A DNA stretch of 64,000 nt from an uncultured Luteitalea sp. (GTDB taxonomy: Bacteria > Acidobacteriota > Vicinamibacteria > Vicinamibacterales > Vicinamibacteraceae). The notes beneath the pieces are model-generated. The model ran no database searches. It was not told where the DNA came from and worked only from the letters and a program-made list of their open reading frames with translations. A program made the position numbers and the translations under genes. Each line of letters starts with the position of its first letter. Position 1 is the first letter of the stretch. Positions 52,300-60,426 of the stretch are shown piece after piece. The stretch covers positions 124,001 to 188,000 of the forward strand of contig CAKTDA010000008.1 of assembly GCA_934541105.1 (NCBI GenBank), read 5' to 3'.

Positions 52300-53493
52300 G
52301 TGCATCCGTCGCAGAAGGCTTCCCGGTTCACCGAGTCGGTCATCCGCGAGATGACCCGCGTGGCGCTCGCGCACGGCGCCGTCAACCTCTCGCAGGGCTT
52401 CCCCGACTTCCCGGCCCCCGAGGAGGTCAAGGCCGCCGCGATGCGTGCCGTGGCCGACGACGTGAACCAGTACGCGGTGACGTGGGGCGCACCGGCGCTG
52501 CGGGCCGCCATTGGCGAGCACATGCAGCGGCACTACGGCGCGGCCATCGAGCCGGATCGGCAGGTCACCGTGTGCTGCGGATCGACCGAGGCGATGATTG
52601 CGACGCTGCTCGCCACCCTCGATCCCGGCGACGAGGTGATCGTCTTCGAGCCGTACTACGAGAACTACGGGCCTGACGCGATTCTCTCGGGAGCCACGCC
52701 GCGCTACGTGCGCCTGCACGAGCCCGACTGGTCGATCGACCCCGACGAACTCCGCGCCGCGGTGACGCCACGCACGCGGGCGATCATCGTCAACTCGCCG
52801 CACAACCCGACCGGCAAGGTCTTCACGCGCGATGAACTGGCCCTCGTCGCGGCGTTGTGCCAGGAGCACGACCTGCTGGCGATCACCGACGAGATCTACG
52901 AGTTCATCGTCTACGGAGACGCGCGCCACATTCCGTTGTCCACGCTGCCCGGCATGGCCGATCGCACCGTGACGATCAGCAGCCTGTCGAAGTCGTTCAG
53001 CGTGACGGGATGGCGCGTGGGCTGGGCAATCTCGCCGCCGCCGATCACGGGCGCGATCCGCAAGGTCCACGACTTCCTCACAGTCGGCGCACCCGCGCCG
53101 CTGCAGGAAGCCGCGGCATTCGCGCTCCGGATGCCGGATGCGTACTTCACATCGCTCGCGGCGCACTACGATGCGCGGCGTGCGCGATGCGTCGAGATGC
53201 TCGATCGGTGCGGATTCGTCCCGCGCTCACCGGCCGGCGCGTACTACGTGATGACCGACACGCGCGAGCCGATTGCCCGCGCCCGGGCGCGCGGACGCGG
53301 TCCGGCCGCAGACGACGACGTGAGCGTGGCGCGGTGGCTCGCGACCGATGTCGGCGTGGCGGCGGTTCCCGGCAGCAGCTTCCACGAAGCCGGGAGCAAC
53401 CGCGGCCGGCATGGCCTGCGCTTCTGTTTCTGCAAGCAGGAGGCGACGCTTGCCGCGGCGGAGGAGCGCCTGATGGCCGCGTTCGACCTGTGA
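52300..53493 (+). CDS. PLP-dependent class I/II aminotransferase (methionine/kynurenine aminotransferase-like)
   Basis: The 397-residue product starts near SRFTESVIREMTRVA and has NLSQGFPDFPAPEEV. PLP contacts include VTVCCGSTEAMIATL, IIVNSPHNPTGKVF and ITDEIYEFIVYGD. The Schiff-base lysine is K231 in SSLSKSFSVTGWRVGW, and the C-terminal carboxylate arginine lies in HGLRFCFCK. This is the fold-type I subgroup containing methionine and kynurenine aminotransferases. I start at GTG 52300, since the in-frame ATG at 52198 lies in the heptad repeat. It is convergent with the S-component gene, 4 bp apart. Confidence 0.9.
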   Translation: MHPSQKASRFTESVIREMTRVALAHGAVNLSQGFPDFPAPEEVKAAAMRAVADDVNQYAVTWGAPALRAAIGEHMQRHYGAAIEPDRQVTVCCGSTEAMIATLLATLDPGDEVIVFEPYYENYGPDAILSGATPRYVRLHEPDWSIDPDELRAAVTPRTRAIIVNSPHNPTGKVFTRDELALVAALCQEHDLLAITDEIYEFIVYGDARHIPLSTLPGMADRTVTISSLSKSFSVTGWRVGWAISPPPITGAIRKVHDFLTVGAPAPLQEAAAFALRMPDAYFTSLAAHYDARRARCVEMLDRCGFVPRSPAGAYYVMTDTREPIARARARGRGPAADDDVSVARWLATDVGVAAVPGSSFHEAGSNRGRHGLRFCFCKQEATLAAAEERLMAAFDL

Positions 53494-53497
53494 GGGT

Positions 53498-54043
53498 TCA
53501 GGCCTCCGTGGTGGCCAGGCGGACCCACCAGCCTGCCACCCACGGCAGGAGCGCCACCTGCGCCAGCGCGGCGCCGAGCCCTGGCAGCATCGCGGCCTCG
53601 AGGTACGTCGCAAACGGCGTGGTGATGGCGCCCGTGCACACCATCACGGCAAGGAACGCCAGGCGCCCGCCGACGACGGACGCGATCGCCGCCTGCAGCC
53701 GCCCGAGTCGGAGCCCCTGCAGCGCGAAGCCCGCCAGCGCGCCGTACGCCGCGAGCTCGATCGTCATCGCGGGCAGTACCTCCGGCCGCGGCATCCCCGA
53801 CATCGCGTAGCTGACGATGGGTGCGAGTGCGCCAACGACCGTACCCGACCGCCATCCGTAGCAGAGTCCCGCGAGGATCACCGGCCAGTGCATCGGCACG
53901 AGCAGCCGCACCGGGAGGCCGGCCATGTGCACGAGCGCCGGCAGGAGCCAGGCGGCAGACAGCAGGAGCAGGAACTGGGTCGTCAGCGCGTGCGACCGCA
54001 GCGCGGGCAGCGTGGAGGGAGCGGCAGACAGCATCCGGGACAC
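53498..54043 (-). CDS. ECF-transporter S-component-like membrane protein
   Basis: The 181-residue product has about five or six helices. Its first half has MAGLPVRLLVPMHWPVILAGL, YGWRSGTVVGALAPIVSY and AMTIELAAYGALAGFAL. In energy-coupling-factor transporters such a small integral S component binds a vitamin or metal and docks to a shared ATPase module. No EcfA/EcfT genes are near, so it may use a remote module. GTG 54043 follows CACAAT by six bases; ATG 54034 is an alternative. The substrate is not predictable. Confidence 0.72.
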   Translation of the reverse strand: MSRMLSAAPSTLPALRSHALTTQFLLLLSAAWLLPALVHMAGLPVRLLVPMHWPVILAGLCYGWRSGTVVGALAPIVSYAMSGMPRPEVLPAMTIELAAYGALAGFALQGLRLGRLQAAIASVVGGRLAFLAVMVCTGAITTPFATYLEAAMLPGLGAALAQVALLPWVAGWWVRLATTEA

Positions 54044-54063
54044 CCGCCGATTGTGGCCCGACT

Positions 54064-56379
54064 CTACTCGGCGAGCAAATCGCCGTACAGCCGCTTGTAG
54101 TCCACTGCCGTGCCCATGATCTTCTTCACGTAGATCTGCGTTTCGGGGAACGGGATGTCGTCGATGAACTCGGCGGCCTCGAGCGGCCCACGCTCCGCCT
54201 TCCAGCGGACCACGCGCCCCTCGCCGGCGTTGTAGCCGGCAAGCGCGTAGTGCACGCCCCCGAGATCGCGAATGAGGCTCGCGAAGTATCGCGTGCCGAG
54301 CCGGACGTTCGTCTCCGGATCGGTGAGCATCGACGTCCGGAACGGCCGCACGCCCTCGGCTCGCGCCAGGCGCGCACCCGTGCTCGGCAGGATCTGCATG
54401 AGCCCCCACGCATTGGCGGGCGACCGCACGTCCGGCACGTACGAGGACTCCTGCCCGATCAAGGCCGCGACAACGAAGGGATCGAGGTCGTGGCGAGCGG
54501 CGTACCGCTTGATGAGCGGCACGTAGTCGATCGGGAAGATCACTTCCTGGATCTCGCGAGGGAGTGCGTCGCCGAGCGCCGAGAGATATTGCGGGTACGC
54601 CTGGCGCATCGTGTTGATCGCAGGACGATTCTCTCCCCGCTGGCGATACACCCAGGCCAGCGTCGCATCGAGCTGCGGCGTGCGCCCGTGCGCGCGCTGC
54701 GCGTGACGCATCTCCTGAACCGCCTCGCCGTACAGGCCTGCCGACACCAGCCACGTGATCAGCTCGGCGTTCGGGGGCGGGTCGGATGCCGCGAAGGTCC
54801 CCGCATCGGCGTCGGCAGACGCGACATCCGATGGACTGTCGGCGTCGGGCTCGCCGCCGTCCACGGCAGCAACGACGACGTCGGGCAAGGGTGTCGAGGT
54901 GCTCGTCGGGACGGGCGCGCCAAGGCGCGTGAGCGACTCGGCGGCAAGGCGTCCGTAGTAGGAGTGCAGGTAGTCCACGGCGGCAATCGTCAACCGCTGC
55001 GTGGCACCGGGACGGTCGCCGAGCTTCTCGCGGGCGCGTCCCGACCAGTACAGCCATGCCGGGCGCGTGTTCGCGCGCGGGAAGCTCGCAGAGGCGGCCT
55101 CGAACACGCGCACGGCCTCTTCGTAGCGCTCCTGGCGGTAGCTCCACCAGCCGTACTTCCACGCGGCGCGTTCAGCATGCCGTCCCGACGGATTCCTGTC
55201 GAACAGCCGCCGGAACGTCGCCGCGGCCCCATCGTCGTCATCGGTCCGGATGAGGTGAGTGCCGTACTCGTTGAGGCCGCGTTCGACCCACGTATCGGCC
55301 GGGGAGCCCGGCGCGATGGCGACGAGCGCATCGATGGCCTGCCGGTACTCGGCCACGCGGCCGAGTTCGCGCAATGCCACCGTCATGAGGTACCGGGCCT
55401 CGCCGGGGGCGGAACCCCGCGAGGCGAGGTCGGTGAGGGTCGGCAGCATGGCTCCACAGCGTTTCGTGAGGCAGGCCGCATGCGCGAGTCGCAGCTGCAC
55501 GCGATCGCGCCGCGCCTGTCCGCCGGCAGCCTCGGGCGTGGCCTTCATCAGCGCGTCGAGGCGCTCGAGCGCGGCCCTGGCATCGGCCGGGCGCCCGGCT
55601 GCGAGCAGCGCCTCGGCACGCGTCAGGTCGCGCTGGAACGTATCGGGGATGCCAACGGCCGCGGTCGCGAGGGTCGTCTCGGCCTGGCGCAGGGCGGAGG
55701 GCGCGAGATCGCTCGTCGGGAACTCGTAGTAGAGACGCAGCCAGAGCCTGGCGGCATCCTCCGGATGCCCCGCCGCGCGCGTCGCGGTGGCCCACTGGTC
55801 GAGGATGACGTCGCGATTTGTGACGAGCCCCGGATAGAGGTCTTCGAGCAGCGTCGCGGCGCCGGCGGGATCACCAACGCTCAGCGCCGCCTCGGCCTCG
55901 GCACGCAGCGCGAGCTGGCGGAGCCGACCGGCGCTCAGCGAACGCCGGAGCGCGGTCAACCGTTCGCGTGCCGGTGCGGGCCGGCGCTGACGCAGGTCCA
56001 CGAGCGCGCGGTAGTACTCCGCATACGGCTCGAGGGGCGTGCCCGACACGTCGGCAGCCCGAAGGGCCGTGAGGGCCGCGTCGTAGCGGTTGGCGGCAAT
56101 CGACTCGGATGCCGTCCGCAGCGCACGCACGCCCGGGCGCTCGGCAAGCCGACGACGTTCGGTGGCCGGCTGCACGAGCCAGGCCTCGTCGATGGCCGAA
56201 GGAATTGGTGCATGCGCGGTCGTCGCGAGTTGCTGCGCCGCGCGCGGGGCATGGTCCACGCGCGGCAGGATGGTGCTGCCGAGCCACCCGCCCGGGATCA
56301 GCAGCGCCAGCGCGGCCGTGGCCAGCCACACGGAGCGTGTGCGGGAGTGTCGCCGTGCGGGGGGAGCAGCAGTCGGCAT
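54064..56379 (-). CDS. Soluble lytic murein transglycosylase (Slt70-like)
   Basis: The 771-residue product has an N-terminal signal anchor (LATAALALLIPGGWL) and a long superhelical domain of paired helices (about 60-570), like the Slt70 ring. A catalytic SLT domain follows at about 630-760. The catalytic Glu lies in ALIGQESSYVPDVRSPANAWG, followed by LMQILPSTG and HYALAGYNAGEGRVVRW, all typical. A Ser/Asp/Pro-rich linker (ADSPSDVASADADAG) separates the domains. It cleaves glycan strands to 1,6-anhydro products. Confidence 0.93.
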   Translation of the reverse strand: MPTAAPPARRHSRTRSVWLATAALALLIPGGWLGSTILPRVDHAPRAAQQLATTAHAPIPSAIDEAWLVQPATERRRLAERPGVRALRTASESIAANRYDAALTALRAADVSGTPLEPYAEYYRALVDLRQRRPAPARERLTALRRSLSAGRLRQLALRAEAEAALSVGDPAGAATLLEDLYPGLVTNRDVILDQWATATRAAGHPEDAARLWLRLYYEFPTSDLAPSALRQAETTLATAAVGIPDTFQRDLTRAEALLAAGRPADARAALERLDALMKATPEAAGGQARRDRVQLRLAHAACLTKRCGAMLPTLTDLASRGSAPGEARYLMTVALRELGRVAEYRQAIDALVAIAPGSPADTWVERGLNEYGTHLIRTDDDDGAAATFRRLFDRNPSGRHAERAAWKYGWWSYRQERYEEAVRVFEAASASFPRANTRPAWLYWSGRAREKLGDRPGATQRLTIAAVDYLHSYYGRLAAESLTRLGAPVPTSTSTPLPDVVVAAVDGGEPDADSPSDVASADADAGTFAASDPPPNAELITWLVSAGLYGEAVQEMRHAQRAHGRTPQLDATLAWVYRQRGENRPAINTMRQAYPQYLSALGDALPREIQEVIFPIDYVPLIKRYAARHDLDPFVVAALIGQESSYVPDVRSPANAWGLMQILPSTGARLARAEGVRPFRTSMLTDPETNVRLGTRYFASLIRDLGGVHYALAGYNAGEGRVVRWKAERGPLEAAEFIDDIPFPETQIYVKKIMGTAVDYKRLYGDLLAE

Positions 56380-56433
56380 CGGAGATCAGGTCGGGGGTTC
56401 GCCCCCGGAGCGTGAGACGTCGAGCGTGCGCTC

Positions 56434-56462
56434 GTTCGGTGTTCTACCGTTCGGCGTTCGTC
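56434..56462. repeat. Short GTTCGGC-type heptad array
   Basis: GTTCGGT, GTTCTACC, GTTCGGC and GTTCGTC lie in near 7-bp register. They adjoin the stop of the GAF/coiled-coil gene on the minus strand. The rest of 56380-56460 shows nothing recognisable. Confidence 0.5.
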
Positions 56463-57711
56463 ATGACCCCGTCTTCAGCAACGCGGCATCGCCGTTTGCG
56501 AGCGTCCGGAGCACCTCTTCCTCGAACAACGCCTCGCGGCCGGGGACGGCATCGGGCACTCGCTGCTGGTACTGGCGACGGGCGCGGCCGATGTCGTCGG
56601 CCAGGCGTGTGCCGAGATCGCCGTTCGAGCGTCCCGCCATCACGTCGGCCTCCCGGTTCAGACGAATCTCGGACACGAGTAGCCGAGCCACACGTCGAGC
56701 CTGATCCAGGGCGTCGCCCATCGAGGTCTCGAGCGGCTGGCGCTTGACGACCTGCAGGTGCGGCGGCATGGGCACGACCACGCCGGGACGCTGCTCGCGC
56801 GCGTAGCCGGCGGCGCGCATCGCGGTGAGCGTTTCGAGGCACCGGGCCGCATGGCGCGCCAGGATCTCCACGACGTCGGTGCAGCCCGGCGCGAGCCCGT
56901 CCTCGTCGTCGCCGGCGTCGGCATACACGAGGGCCGCTGCGGTGCCACCGATTGCCACCGGCACGGCCAGGCCCTGGCGTCCGACGGCAAGCGGGGCAAG
57001 CCCCAGCACGGCCGGGGTTCCTTCGTGTGCTTCGACGAGCGCGGGCGTGCCGCTCTCGACGATGGCGGTGAGGTCGGCGTGGTCGGGCAGGTGCAGTTCG
57101 GCGGGAGCGGCGGCGGTGTCATCGCCGAATCCGGAGCGCCGCCAGACCCTCGCGCGGTCCTGCTGGAGGACGAGGACGGCGCTGCGGGGCGCCTGTCCGG
57201 CGAGGCCGTCGGCAAGGGCGTCGAGCACCTCGCTGAGCGTGCTGGCGTCGTCCATGGCGCTGATGGCCTGGGCGGTGGCCTGCATGCGGGCGGCGAAGTC
57301 CTGTCGCGCGAGCTGGGTGGACTCGAGGAGCGCGGCGGCGCGGCCCTGCTCGTTCTGGAGCTGCGCCTGGCGGACGGCCTCGACGAGCGCGCGTTCGGCG
57401 TCGGCGAGCGCGGCGTCGGCCTCCTGGCGCACGCCGGCCATCGAGGCGGCCTGGGCGTCGCGGTCGCGGGTCAGTTGGGCCTCGGTGTCGGCCCAGTGCC
57501 GCTCGCGCTCGGTGCGTTCGGTGCGCGCCTCCTCGAGCTGCCGTTCGAGCGCGGCGACGGTCTCGGCGTGTGTCGTCTCCACCTCCGCGGCGGCGGCGGT
57601 GACGGCGGCGCTGACCTCGTCGGCAAAGGCCGTGAGCCGTCCGCGCAGATCATCGTCCAGACGGCGTGCGGCCGACCGGGCGGCCTCGGTGATTCGTGTC
57701 TCGAGCGGCAT
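56461..57711 (-). CDS. Cytoplasmic coiled-coil protein with GAF-like domain, unknown function
   Basis: The 416-residue product begins with a long coiled coil (about 1-140, rich in Ala, Glu and Arg). A GAF-like alpha/beta domain follows at about 145-290 (SEVLDALADGLAGQAPRSAVLVL, GTAAALVYADAGDDEDG), and a helical C-terminus. No membrane segment or output domain is visible. A strong -35/-10 pair precedes it. It could be a filament or signalling scaffold, but nothing in the sequence decides this. Confidence 0.75.
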   Translation of the reverse strand: MPLETRITEAARSAARRLDDDLRGRLTAFADEVSAAVTAAAAEVETTHAETVAALERQLEEARTERTERERHWADTEAQLTRDRDAQAASMAGVRQEADAALADAERALVEAVRQAQLQNEQGRAAALLESTQLARQDFAARMQATAQAISAMDDASTLSEVLDALADGLAGQAPRSAVLVLQQDRARVWRRSGFGDDTAAAPAELHLPDHADLTAIVESGTPALVEAHEGTPAVLGLAPLAVGRQGLAVPVAIGGTAAALVYADAGDDEDGLAPGCTDVVEILARHAARCLETLTAMRAAGYAREQRPGVVVPMPPHLQVVKRQPLETSMGDALDQARRVARLLVSEIRLNREADVMAGRSNGDLGTRLADDIGRARRQYQQRVPDAVPGREALFEEEVLRTLANGDAALLKTGS

Positions 57712-57767
57712 GGGCGTCCTGGGTGGCGAACGTCACCCGACATCAGCGACGGGCTGGCCGTGCCGGG

Positions 57768-57796
57768 ATTATGCGAGGGCCGTACCACCTGGTCAA
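57768..57796 (-). promoter_or_regulatory. Promoter of the GAF/coiled-coil gene
   Basis: On the minus strand TTGACC (57796-57791), a 17-bp spacer and CATAAT (57773-57768) form a good vegetative promoter. The leader would be about 50 nt. A 7-bp inverted repeat CGCAAAC/GTTTGCG (57801-57820) lies between this promoter and that of tmRNA. Confidence 0.65.
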
Positions 57797-57832
57797 GGCG
57801 CGCAAACTCCAGTGTTTGCGGGGAAGGGCGCA

Positions 57833-57862
57833 TTGACCGCGGGCAGGCTCACGGCGTACACT
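57833..57862 (+). promoter_or_regulatory. Promoter of the tmRNA gene
   Basis: TTGACC (57833-57838), an 18-bp spacer and TACACT (57857-57862) lie 74 bp before the mature tmRNA 5' end. A perfect 14-bp palindrome CCTGCAATTGCAGG (57889-57902) is in the leader that would be removed by RNase P. Confidence 0.65.
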
Positions 57863-57936
57863 CGCAATATCGTCAGCGAGATGCCTCCCCTGCAATTGCA
57901 GGTTCGTTCGAGGTGTCGAGCCGACGGCACTCCGAC

Positions 57937-58293
57937 GGGGGCGTCACGGCTTCGACGGGGGTGTTGAATCGCGGGATGCGTGCCGAGGACTCCGAGCTTC
58001 CTCGTTAAACCGTTCGGAAACCAATGTAACTGCGGAACCGCAGCTTGCACTCGCCGCTTAAATAACGGCGACGCGTCTCCCCGGAGCGCCCTCGGACGGG
58101 GATGACGCGCCATTCAGAGGGCTGGCCTCCACGTGGCGTCTCGGCGTGTGGGGGCGAGACATACCGGGACTGGCTGCCAGGTTTTTCTCGTCGCTCTTCG
58201 AGCCTGGCCGTGAGATTTCAAGAGCGGACACGCACGTAGAGTCCTGCGGGAATATGCCTTCGGACCTGGGTTCGACTCCCAGCGCCTCCACCA
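57937..58293 (+). ncRNA. ssrA: Transfer-messenger RNA (one-piece)
   Basis: The 5' end GGGGGCG (57937-57943) pairs with CGCCTCC (58283-58289, one G-T), followed by ACCA, so CCA is encoded. CTTCGACGGGGG near the 5' end and the T arm CTGGG-TTCGACT-CCCAG near the 3' end are standard. The tag reading frame ends GCA CTC GCC GCT TAA (58047-58061), giving the C-terminal ALAA. Reading back in frame gives TNVTAEPQLALAA; the resume codon is uncertain because no GCN or GGN codon stands at the usual place. tmRNA with SmpB rescues stalled ribosomes. Confidence 0.95.
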
Positions 58294-58299
58294 ACCTTC

Positions 58300-58334
58300 G
58301 CCAACCGCTCGCTGCGCTCGCGGCTCCGGTTGGC
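58300..58334. repeat. Imperfect palindrome after tmRNA
   Basis: GCCAACCG (58300-58307) and CGGTTGGC (58327-58334) flank a GCTCGCTGCGCTCGCGG core, a composition common in REP elements of GC-rich genomes. It starts 7 bp after the tmRNA end. Confidence 0.6.
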
Positions 58335-58366
58335 AAGCCGCGTCACGCGAGCGGCACGCGAAGGTT

Positions 58367-58399
58367 GTCCGCCGTAGCTCCGCAGGAGCGAAGGCGGAC
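58367..58399. repeat. Perfect REP-type double-stem palindrome
   Basis: GTCCGCC-gta-GCTCC-gca-GGAGC-gaa-GGCGGAC spans 33 bp. The outer 7-bp and inner 5-bp stems are perfect and the internal loops are three bases each. The region 58400-58685 shows no gene or other signal. Confidence 0.75.
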
Positions 58400-58685
58400 C
58401 TCTCTTCCATTCCAGGCTTCGGCCGGCAGGCCACTCATCCAGAGTTGCCGTAGATATCCATGGGTGTTCCATGGACGTCCGGCTCTGCACACCCTCTGGT
58501 CGGCCGCCTGCGACTGTGGTTGCCGCCGTCCGCGGCGCAACCGTGCGCGGCGGGTACTACTGGGGTATCCGGCAATGTGCGGGTATCGATGCCCCGGGGT
58601 ATCGGTAGCCCGCCTGCACTACTCCCCATCAGTCCGCCGCCGAAGCGGTCCCCTGCCCACGAGAACTCACGCGCCAAGCCGATTC

Positions 58686-59459
58686 TTACGGCCGGGGCGC
58701 ATAGTCACGTGGAACCACATGAACATTGAGGGCGCAGTCGGCCTGCTCGCCGACGCTGCAGAGCAGCTGCCAGGACAGGGCCGGGTGCAGCTGCTGGAGG
58801 GCTCGCCAGAGGACGGCACGCGCTGACTCGTTTCGCGCGCCCACCGTGACCCTCTTCTGCACCATCAGGTTCGTAGGAATCGTGCCCACCCAGATCCGCC
58901 TGCCAGTCTCCTCGGAAAGGCGGCGGGCGATGCCGGTGACGATGTCCAGGCCCGTACGCTCCTCCGCAGGCATGTCGATCGGGGCACTCAGCGGAGAGGT
59001 GCAGGGTTCGAGTCCGCCGGTAACGCCCCGGCGTTCGGTCGGGATGATGTGAAAGCCCGCGCCGACGTCGACCAACGAGAACGTGCCGCCGATGCCCGAC
59101 TGGTTCCACGTCTCCACCAGCCGGCTCAGTAGCTGGTGCACCCCGCCAGCGCCGGCCGTGCCTGGTATGCCGTTCTCGAACCGGAATGCGCCGCCCCGCA
59201 TGACCAGCACGCGCGGCTCCGTCAGTCCATCGCGCCTGACTTTCGCGGTGACATCGACGATATCCTCCGGTGCGACGTAGGAACCGTCCTCGAACGTCAC
59301 CGCCATGCCGAGCTGTCGCTCCAGTTGCCGTGCCGCCGCCGACAGCGGCCGCGGGTCATCGACATCGACCACGAGCCTGCGCGACGTGCCCTCCTGCGTG
59401 GCAGTGACGCTCGCAAGATCGGCGCTCGCGACCATCGCCATGATCGCGACGCCACGCAT
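58686..59459 (-). CDS. Exported protein of unknown function, acidobacterial type
   Basis: I start at ATG 59459 (MRGVAIMAMVASADLASV, a weak signal peptide), since the open frame upstream belongs to a decayed gene. The 257-residue product has RRLVVDVDDPRPLSAAARQLERQLG and MAVTFEDGSYV, RVLVMRGGAFRFENG, then FSLVDVGAGFHIIPTERR, and IWVGTIPTNLMVQKRVTVGA with SWQLLCSV. I associate this layout with uncharacterised Acidobacteriota proteins, partly like the small STN domain of secretin/TonB systems. That memory cannot be verified here. The broken gene just upstream is probably its operon partner. Confidence 0.65.
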   Translation of the reverse strand: MRGVAIMAMVASADLASVTATQEGTSRRLVVDVDDPRPLSAAARQLERQLGMAVTFEDGSYVAPEDIVDVTAKVRRDGLTEPRVLVMRGGAFRFENGIPGTAGAGGVHQLLSRLVETWNQSGIGGTFSLVDVGAGFHIIPTERRGVTGGLEPCTSPLSAPIDMPAEERTGLDIVTGIARRLSEETGRRIWVGTIPTNLMVQKRVTVGARNESARAVLWRALQQLHPALSWQLLCSVGEQADCALNVHVVPRDYAPRP

Positions 59460-59479
59460 CCACCAGCGACCGATCAGGG

Positions 59480-59787
59480 CTACACCTCCGGCAGCGCGGA
59501 GGCGCCCTCGCCGATGAAGCCGCCCCCCGGGGCGGTCGTAGTCGTGCGATGGGTCGTCGACGTCAGCCGCGGGGGCGACAACGACGCGGTCGATGCCAAG
59601 GCGACCGCTGCGGTCATAGGCAATCGGATTGAAGTCGAACCGCTTGCCCGAGTCGTGGAACTCGAGCGCGAGGGTGATCACTTCGCCCTGCGCGAACCGG
59701 AGCGTTCCGCGCTGCGTCCTGGGCCATGGCCGACGAGGCCGTGAGCAACGCCACCACGCGCCGAGGACGGCCAAGCAGTGTCGACAC
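59480..59787 (-). pseudogene. Small exported-protein gene with two frameshifts
   Basis: From GTG 59787 the frame encodes a signal peptide (LGRPRRVVALLTASSAMAQ). Near 59705 the sensible sequence moves to a second frame: RFAQGEVITLALEFHDSGK and YDRSGRLGIDRVVVAP, a domain style I associate with Acidobacteriota. At the six-G run near 59525 it moves to a third frame ending GGGFIGEGASALPEV and TAG at 59480. The restored protein would be about 100 residues. It ends 20 bp before the intact gene downstream, so the two were probably an operon. Sequencing error in G-runs cannot be excluded. Confidence 0.6.
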
Positions 59788-59884
59788 GCGCCGGTCACGC
59801 GGCTTCGTCGCATGTGGAGTTGGACACCGTGTCCTTCGCGAACGGGCACAGCTTAATACGAATAAGGGCAGGCACTGGCCAGTG

Positions 59885-59903
59885 TACGTCTCTGACGTAT
59901 ACT
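59885..59903 (+). promoter_or_regulatory. Promoter and operator of the toxin-antitoxin locus
   Basis: TACGTC (59885-59890) and GACGTA (59894-59899) form an inverted repeat around TCT that overlaps a TATACT -10 (59898-59903). The GTG of the toxin remnant lies 7 nt after the -10. An operator over the -10 fits autoregulation by the antitoxin. Confidence 0.6.
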
Positions 59904-59910
59904 GCCTTCT

Positions 59911-60136
59911 GTGCTCACGTTCGTCGAAACCAAGCTGTTCACGCAGTTGGTGGCGCAGTACCTGAGCGACGAGGAGTATCGCCAGCTTCAGCACGCGCTG
60001 GCGGCGAACCCAGACGCTGGGGACGTGGTCCGCGGCTCAGGCGGTGTCCGCAAGCTGCGCTGGGGCCTGGCCGGCCGCGACGATTCCCGGCCCGGTGCTG
60101 AAGCGACTCAAGGAGGAGATCGATGGTCTCGACTAA
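59911..60136 (+). pseudogene. RelE/HigB-like toxin gene with internal deletion
   Basis: The first 56 codons from GTG 59911 read as a RelE/ParE-type toxin start: TFVETKLFTQLVAQYLSDEEYRQLQHALAANP, then GSGGVRKLRWGLAGR. The core strands with the catalytic or ribosome-binding residues, expected next (GxRVIYY...YAKN), are missing. A shifted frame resumes with IPGPVLKRLKEEIDGLD and TAA at 60136, the expected C-terminal helix. About 30 codons are lost with a frame change, so no active toxin can be made. The original stop overlaps the antitoxin start by 14 bases. Confidence 0.75.
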
Positions 60137-60395
60137 GCGCAACATCGGGCAGGAGATTCTGGACGGGCTCGCTGAACTGAAGCGTGGGAAGCACGGACGG
60201 GTGACGACGCTCCCGGCGATCTCGGAGATTCGTGAGCGCACCGGTTTGTCGCAGTCCCATTTCTCGGCGCTGCTCGGCGTGTCGGTGCGGACGCTGCAGG
60301 AATGGGAGCAGGGACGGCGCGCGCCGTCGGGCGCGGCCCGGACGCTGCTGATGATCGCAGCGAAGAATCCGCGGGCGCTCGTCGACGTCGCGTGA
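60123..60395 (+). CDS. XRE/HigA-like antitoxin, intact
   Basis: The 90-residue product has a helix-turn-helix at about residues 38-72: ISEIRERTGLSQSHFSALLGVSVRTLQEWEQGRRAPSG, the pattern of antitoxins and Cro/CI regulators. A strong AAGGAGGAG Shine-Dalgarno sequence lies inside the toxin tail. It is downstream of a dead toxin gene and so is an orphan antitoxin, probably still binding the inverted repeat at 59885. A function in regulating other toxins is possible. Confidence 0.9.
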   Translation: MVSTKRNIGQEILDGLAELKRGKHGRVTTLPAISEIRERTGLSQSHFSALLGVSVRTLQEWEQGRRAPSGAARTLLMIAAKNPRALVDVA

Positions 60396-60426
60396 GGAGG
60401 CAGGCGAGACGCTGTCGATTGCCGCC

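Noticed and set aside
53821..56415. 864-codon plus-strand open frame
   Set aside because: Antisense to the lytic transglycosylase, with repetitive Arg/Ala composition and no motif.
59001..59020. GGTTCGAGTCC resembling a tRNA T arm or tmRNA attachment repeat
   Set aside because: It lies in a real coding frame, no acceptor stem or anticodon arm surrounds it, and it does not duplicate the tmRNA 3' end.
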